Under the pieces are notes generated by a model. It saw nothing but the letters and a program-made list of their open reading frames with translations. It was not told where the DNA came from and searched no databases. Below are positions 59,086 through 64,000 of a stretch of 64,000 nucleotides of DNA, one piece after another. The translations under genes and the position numbers were made by a program. Within the stretch, counting starts at the first letter, position 1; each line of letters begins with the position of its first letter. This DNA comes from Chloromonas sp. AAM2. Lineage: Eukaryota; Chlorophyta; Chlorophyceae; Chlamydomonadales; Chlamydomonadaceae. The DNA is taken from contig QAXH01004625.1 of NCBI GenBank assembly GCA_004335635.1, forward strand, positions 43,158-107,157, read 5' to 3'.

Positions 59086-62000
59086 GTTGCTGAGTGGCGG
59101 CTGTTGTGCGTGTAAACTTGAACTTCTAATTGCGCGTTTCCCACTGCGAACTTCACTGAGAACTTCGTAGTCGGCCGTAATGGCCAAAATTCGCGGACCA
59201 CCAAGCTGCGGCGTTTGACGTCCAGCAAGTGCGGCTATGTACAAGGCTGATGCTCGTAGGTTATTTGGGGCAGCCTCCTGTCAAGTCATGGGTTGCAGTC
59301 ATAAGCGCTGGGTCATGGGTATGATGACGCTGCAGGGCACGAAGTGCAGTGGATGCGTGCCGACTGCAATATGTTCTGTGTTGTGGAACTTCCTGCAGCT
59401 GTGTTCCTTCTCTGCTCTCGTGCGCCTCCTGCCCATGACGAAATTGGCAGTTTCCTCTTCACTTACGGTTTTTATGTCACACGAACGGGTGCGACTGAGT
59501 GTTGCAAGGCCTCCAGCTCGGCTGCTGTTGTCATGCCTCTCTACGCCTTGGTGCGTGGGCAGTAGCCACGGTGCTAGGAAACTGTCCCTGCCAAAGTGTT
59601 CGCATGAAGCGTTCAAAACCTGCAAGCTCTGCCGCGGGTTCAGAAGCGTTGGTAATGGTGCTCCTCTCATCTAGGCTTGGCTCACGCAGGTACATCACAC
59701 ACGCCACAGATTGCTCCAAGGTTGTGTGTTTATGCAACTGACTAGGTGACACACGGGTAGGTGTCACACGGGTAATCCAACTGCTACACGAGACGTACTA
59801 TTCTGACATACTATTGATCACAACATGGCTTACTACTGACAACTACCGCTCCATCAAGCAACTTCAAGTACAATCCTTGGCACGGCCTTCAAGCACAAAG
59901 TCAGCCCGGCCTTGCAACTGTATCGTTTGCACGCGTGCATGTCGGAATGCAAGCACGGGTTTTGTTATGTGCTTGATGGGACACAGATGTATTGCTCAAA
60001 CAAAAGCAGTGCTTGATGGGGATTTCACGGGGCTTGCCATGGATTGCGTGACGTGCTGATTAGGACAGCAGCTCTCACCATGCAACGGTCTCCTGTCCAA
60101 GGTTGCAAGCAGCATGGTGGCAGTGTCTCCTGCTGCATGAGCACATGCAGTGCGTGTGCCTGGGCCCAAAGAAATGAAAGCATGCATTGACTGATGGGAT
60201 GAATCTGTACTACGTGCTTGATTGTGATGCACAGAACCCTGCAACCTCTCTCGCCCGCCGACTGACTGATCTAGTAAGGCATCAGCAGGTGGCAACCTTA
60301 GCGGAGGGGCCACAGGACGACAATGCCATCCAGATGCATGATCCAATGGTTCGTCCTATGAAGCCATCAGTCCTTCTGAGCGCAATTCCTGGAGTTTGCC
60401 ATGAAAGTGACAGCAAAACAGGAAACTGGACGGCCCTATGCGTGTGTGACTGTCTACGTGTTTTGTGACTGTCACGTTGTGACCGGGACTCATGGTCAAG
60501 CGTGTTTGTGTTGTCATGCCTGTAGCAAAAGCTGATGGTCAGTCACACAACATGTTGTCCACACGCGGGTGGGGTGTTGTTTGCACCCTGAGGGGAGGCG
60601 AGCGACAGTAGAACCGTGAACCGTGGGATGCAAGGCGCCCATGCAAATAGCAGTGCACGAACCGCCTAAAACTCGCTATAAACTCCTACATGCCCACTTC
60701 GGTAACGAAAGTTCAACAGTGCTTCAGGACTGCCTGCCAGATGTGACGGCCGGCTTCACAGTGTGCTTTGACCCTCCACAAAGCCAACAACGCATTGACC
60801 CAGGGGCATCTCCATGGTCTTGTTTGCGCATGTCAAGACACAGTTGTCCATTTGGAGATATCGTTGGAGGTTGGAGGTATCAATCCCACTATACATTGGC
60901 TTTCATGATCGCGGTTAGTGCGTCAGCTCATGTAAGCAATGGTCAAGGGAATGCATAGGGCCAAATCACGTGAGGGGAGGGATTCCAACACCGTTGATGA
61001 CATTACGGCCTCAGACTTGCATAGACTTCTGACTCTCTCTGCAAAAGGTCAAATGACACATCTTGGACACGTCTAATGCGTGTGCTGAGCTTTGTGTCGT
61101 GTTGCACAGACAGCATGTGCCTAGTGAGCATTTGATGAACATGACTACAAGGTCATATATGTGGTAAGGCGGGCAAAAGGGGGGTAAATCAGGGTTGCTG
61201 GAAGGTGGTAGATCCAAAAGCAAGGCTCTAGACAACTCGGCACTGTGTGTGCTACTCACTCAGCGCAGAATGGGCCTTGCCACGGCTTGTGCTGACGTCT
61301 CTCGGCCAGAGAGCATTTAATCCACACGACCAGCACTTGACGCCTACGCTTTCTCACTGTTGCACTGGCTGACCTCCCACCTACCCAGAATTCACCAAAC
61401 AAACCTGCCCGGATTGGCCACATTCCATTGAGTTGCTGAGCAGCCCAATGAACAGGAATCTTTTATCACAACGTGTCCAAGCATTTGGTCCAAGCACCAG
61501 CACAAACAACAATGCAGCACATGCCGACTCTTGCATGCCGGCCGCAGGTGGCCATGTGAATTGCATGCCACCCATGGTCCCATGCATACCCAAATCAGGT
61601 TGATTGTTTTGCAGCATGACGAAGGATCACGGAGCAAGCCACAGTAACGAGCGAGAGCGATGCGCATGCACTTGATGCGTGCACCATGCGTGCACCACGC
61701 TCTTTTTTGGAGGCATTCAGGCAGGCAGTCCTGGGCCACACTTGTAATTCTTGTTTGCATTGCATTCTCACAGCTTGATGTCTCAGATTCAGATTCTGAT
61801 GCCTCACAGCTTGATGTCAGCTTGGTGTCTGAGATTGATGCTTAAACGTTCACCAACATTCAAATGCTTCTGAGCACGCCGGTGGAACATGAAAACAAGC
61901 CACTGGCAGGTGACGAGGAACCAACAAGATGAATCGGTAACCACCAACCGCGGTTGGATTTGAAATTGCCGGGTTTCCGCCCCATCAAATTCCGCATGGT

Positions 62001-62110
62001 AAGGGACCTTGACAGCCATGCCTCTCGAACGATTTGAAACTCGCAGCTTGAGCAGATGATCGGATCGCTGTGACCTGCTCAGCCTGCTGCGCCAAACACT
62101 TGGCAGACTG
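59086..62110. other. spacer with possible plus-strand exons
   Basis: Holds repeat family C (60797-60950) and a 15-bp duplication near 59744-59773. Two pieces might be the ends of an unmodelled plus-strand gene: 59604-59689 (MKRSKPASSAAGSEAL..., ending AG before GTACAT) and 61774-61845 (acidic LDVSDSDSDASQLDVSLV to TAA, after a TCTCACAG acceptor). Connecting exons were not found. Confidence 0.4.
60797..60950. repeat. dispersed repeat family C, longest copy
   Basis: Joins a left half (catctccatggtcttgtttg ... ggagatatcgttgg) shared with 15678-15757 and a right half (tacattggctttcatgat ... gcgtcagctcatgtaagca) shared with 16385-16490. Inverted relatives are at 14482-14590 (both halves) and 3958-4008. 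No coding potential is seen. Confidence 0.7.
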
Positions 62111-63726
62111 ATGGAGTTCGATGACGAGGACGAGGACGACTTCCTTGCACAGATTGATGGCCTGGTTGCCAAGCATCAGCAGTCCAAGACAGGGCAGGTG
62201 GGTCTGCTGCAGACCATCTGCACTCTGCTCCATATGCTCCTGCTCCAAGGGCTGCCAAGCAACAAGACACCTTTGTAATGCTATAACGCAGGGTGGGTCC
62301 AGCCAACAAATGCCTCCGAACAGCCCACCAGCGGCCAACCAGCCCGCTGCAAATCGCATGTGGACAAGCAGCAGCCATGCACCTGCCATGGCATCCATGG
62401 CACCACCCACCCTTCCACCTCCGCAACAGACGCAGCAGCATGCACCATCCTCTCGCCCAAACTTGCAACAGCTTGTCTCTGGCTCCTGGCAAGCAGGCAC
62501 ATACCGCCAACCCTCGTTCGGAACCCCTGCTCCCTCCCACAGCATGCACCCCACACCAACTCAAGCCTGGCAACCACAGCAGACCTTACCAGCTACCACG
62601 CATACCACACAGCCCAGTGCTAACACACAGTGGGGTATCCGGGATACCAGCAACTCCCTGTATCACCACCGCCCGAACGCTGCGCCAGCCAACGCCTTAC
62701 CAAACTCAGCCATGCCTCACAACACACCTATGGCAACCACGTCAGGTCCTCAATCCACAGCAGCCATACCACAGCCGGTCAATCGAGCCGCCTCACACCC
62801 ACAGACCATGGCAGGCACCTTACATGACCCTGCTTCCTTTCGAGCCCAGTCTTCAGGCCTGGCCGTTGGTGGCCCAAAGCCAACATATGGATGCAATGAA
62901 CCTGCTGCCACTAGCCCTGGTGTAGGTAGGCTCATCAGTCAACGGATTCAACCTTCAAACAGTGTCCAGCAGCACGCAACCAGCCCAGCAGAAAGGCACC
63001 CCATGGGCCAGCGCACCTTAGCAGGAGGAGGAAATGGTTCAACCACCACGGGCCAAACCTATGTGAGCAGCCCAGGGGCATGCATGCCAATGGGTCAGCG
63101 ATTCTACGGCAGCCATGCGGCACCAGGGGCCACCCAGCAACCTACAGGGTCCATGCAGGCGCATGTGGATGCCAATCCATCTAGCCCACCACCATTGTAT
63201 GGGAGGCAGCAGATAGGCAGCATGGCTGGGCCAACAGTTGCCATGGCGCCAGGCCCAGCAGTACAGCAGGATGCGGCGTCCTCTTGGCAAGAGATGCAGC
63301 AGATGAGGTGGGGTACCTGCCCTGGAACTGTACACACATAGACCTAATCGTTCCATGCCACAGTTGACCTACATGATGTAAGTGTGTCGCTGTGTTTGCT
63401 CATGCTTGCATGGTCATGGCCGATGGCGTTGCTTCACTCTCGTTTGCTGTGCTGGTCTTGATGTAACCGTTTGCATGTTGTGGTTCATTTGATACCATCC
63501 ATGCTGTCACGTGCCATGCGTTTCCAGGCAGCGCATGGAGGCGTTGGAAAGAGAGAAGGCAGAGGTCATGCAGCGCGCTGGCCTAGGCTCCCGCCCTGGG
63601 CTAGCAGGCATGGGCATGGGCGGGCCCACCGCAGCGCAGCATGCACAGCAGATGGCTGCGGGGCAGCAGGTGACAGCTCTGCAAAAGCAAGTGGAGTCAC
63701 TGAGCAGAAATCTGGAATTTGCAAAG
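62111..63726 (+). CDS. acidic N-terminus, coiled-coil protein (partial; ATRIP-like?)
   Basis: Three phase-consistent exons: 62111-62197, 62292-63307 and 63528-63726, the last ending in GTGTGC, so the gene continues past the annotated part. Residues 1-24 are strongly acidic then helical (MEFDDEDEDDFLAQIDGLVA). A disordered Gln/Pro/Ser/Thr region of about 340 residues follows, then a coiled coil (RMEALEREKAEVMQRAG; VTALQKQVESLSRNLEFAK). An acidic RPA-binding-like motif followed by a coiled coil is the layout of ATRIP, the partner of the checkpoint kinase ATR, but other coiled-coil proteins share it. Only the gene structure is well supported. Confidence 0.6.
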
Positions 63727-63962
63727 GTGTGCCATGCAAGGGCTTGGGATGGAATCATCATCTTGCAGGGCTTGGGTTGTAAATGGGTCGTCAGGAGAAG
63801 GAGGCAGCGGATGTTTTAAAGTGACAGGTGTGCTGGTTATGCCATGATGTCTAGTCCAAGGGTTACTGGTGCAGTAGCCCGTGCTACGCCACGGGAAAGG
63901 CAGAAAGCAGTGCAACAGGAGGAGCTGACCTGGTGTTGGGCGCATGCGTGGCTGCATGTGTG

Positions 63963-63964
<2 letters not shown>

Positions 63965-64000
<36 letters not shown>
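63965..64000. repeat. GT microsatellite at the window edge
   Basis: An uninterrupted GT run reaching the end of the window, probably in the next intron of the coiled-coil gene. Confidence 0.95.

Noticed and set aside
59237..59674. 145-codon plus-strand ORF upstream of the polyglutamine gene
   Set aside because: No domain or splice support; likely chance in a GC-moderate region.
1..64000. tRNA genes, CRISPR arrays and bacterial-style operons
   Set aside because: No convincing tRNA cloverleaf, spaced repeat array or compact gene cluster was seen; the gene structures are eukaryotic.

Overview
The window looks like nuclear DNA of a green alga, most likely a chlorophyte. Genes are split into many short exons, with GT-AG introns whose donors are mostly GTGAGT or GTGCGT. 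Exon composition is moderately GC-rich. The recognisable products are plant-type: an ESV1/LESV starch protein, an ILR3-like bHLH factor, a plastid-lipase-like class 3 lipase and a plastid-type phosphoenolpyruvate mutase/isocitrate lyase family enzyme. Introns and spacers are full of simple repeats and decayed mobile DNA. Three runs of N (4511-5275, 30737-31310, 47968-48940) lie in or near repeats. Exon models were built by hand by finding AG/GT boundaries that keep the reading phase; except where stated, every junction listed is phase-consistent.

Layout: 1-2849 BTB/BACK protein (-). 2850-7334 spacer with a gap and repeats. 7335-13869 LESV/ESV1-like starch protein (-). 13870-15774 repeats, including a 62-bp near-perfect inverted repeat. 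15775-22530 PEP mutase/isocitrate lyase family enzyme (-), divergent from 23256-26972 plastid lipase-like protein (+). 26973-33622 repeat-rich spacer with a small unknown gene (29678-30352, -), a gap and a chimeric duplication made from pieces of the two preceding genes. 33623-35124 ILR3-like bHLH (-). 35125-38768 decayed ORFs and repeats. 38769-45552 a large NTPase-nuclease gene resembling Crinkler/RHS-type effectors (-). 46378-49366 a PIF/Harbinger transposase gene (+) split by a second element. 49367-54353 no confident gene. 54354-59085 a polyglutamine protein with a possible hnRNP-Q-type acidic domain (-). 59086-62110 spacer. 62111 to the right part of the window: the 5' half of an acidic-N-terminus, coiled-coil protein (+).

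Functionally, three genes point to plastid metabolism and lipid or starch turnover (LESV/ESV1, lipase, PEP mutase family), and the bHLH belongs to a subgroup linked to iron regulation in plants. There is no operon-like arrangement. The most notable signals are: (1) five tandem 61-bp copies of the 3' end of a PEP mutase exon, each an 18-nt frame-preserving mini-exon with its own AG and GT; (2) the NTPase-nuclease gene, with an 87-nt stretch that is either an intron or a premature stop; (3) the chimeric duplication at 31954-32194, joined exactly at a splice boundary; and (4) the nested transposon.
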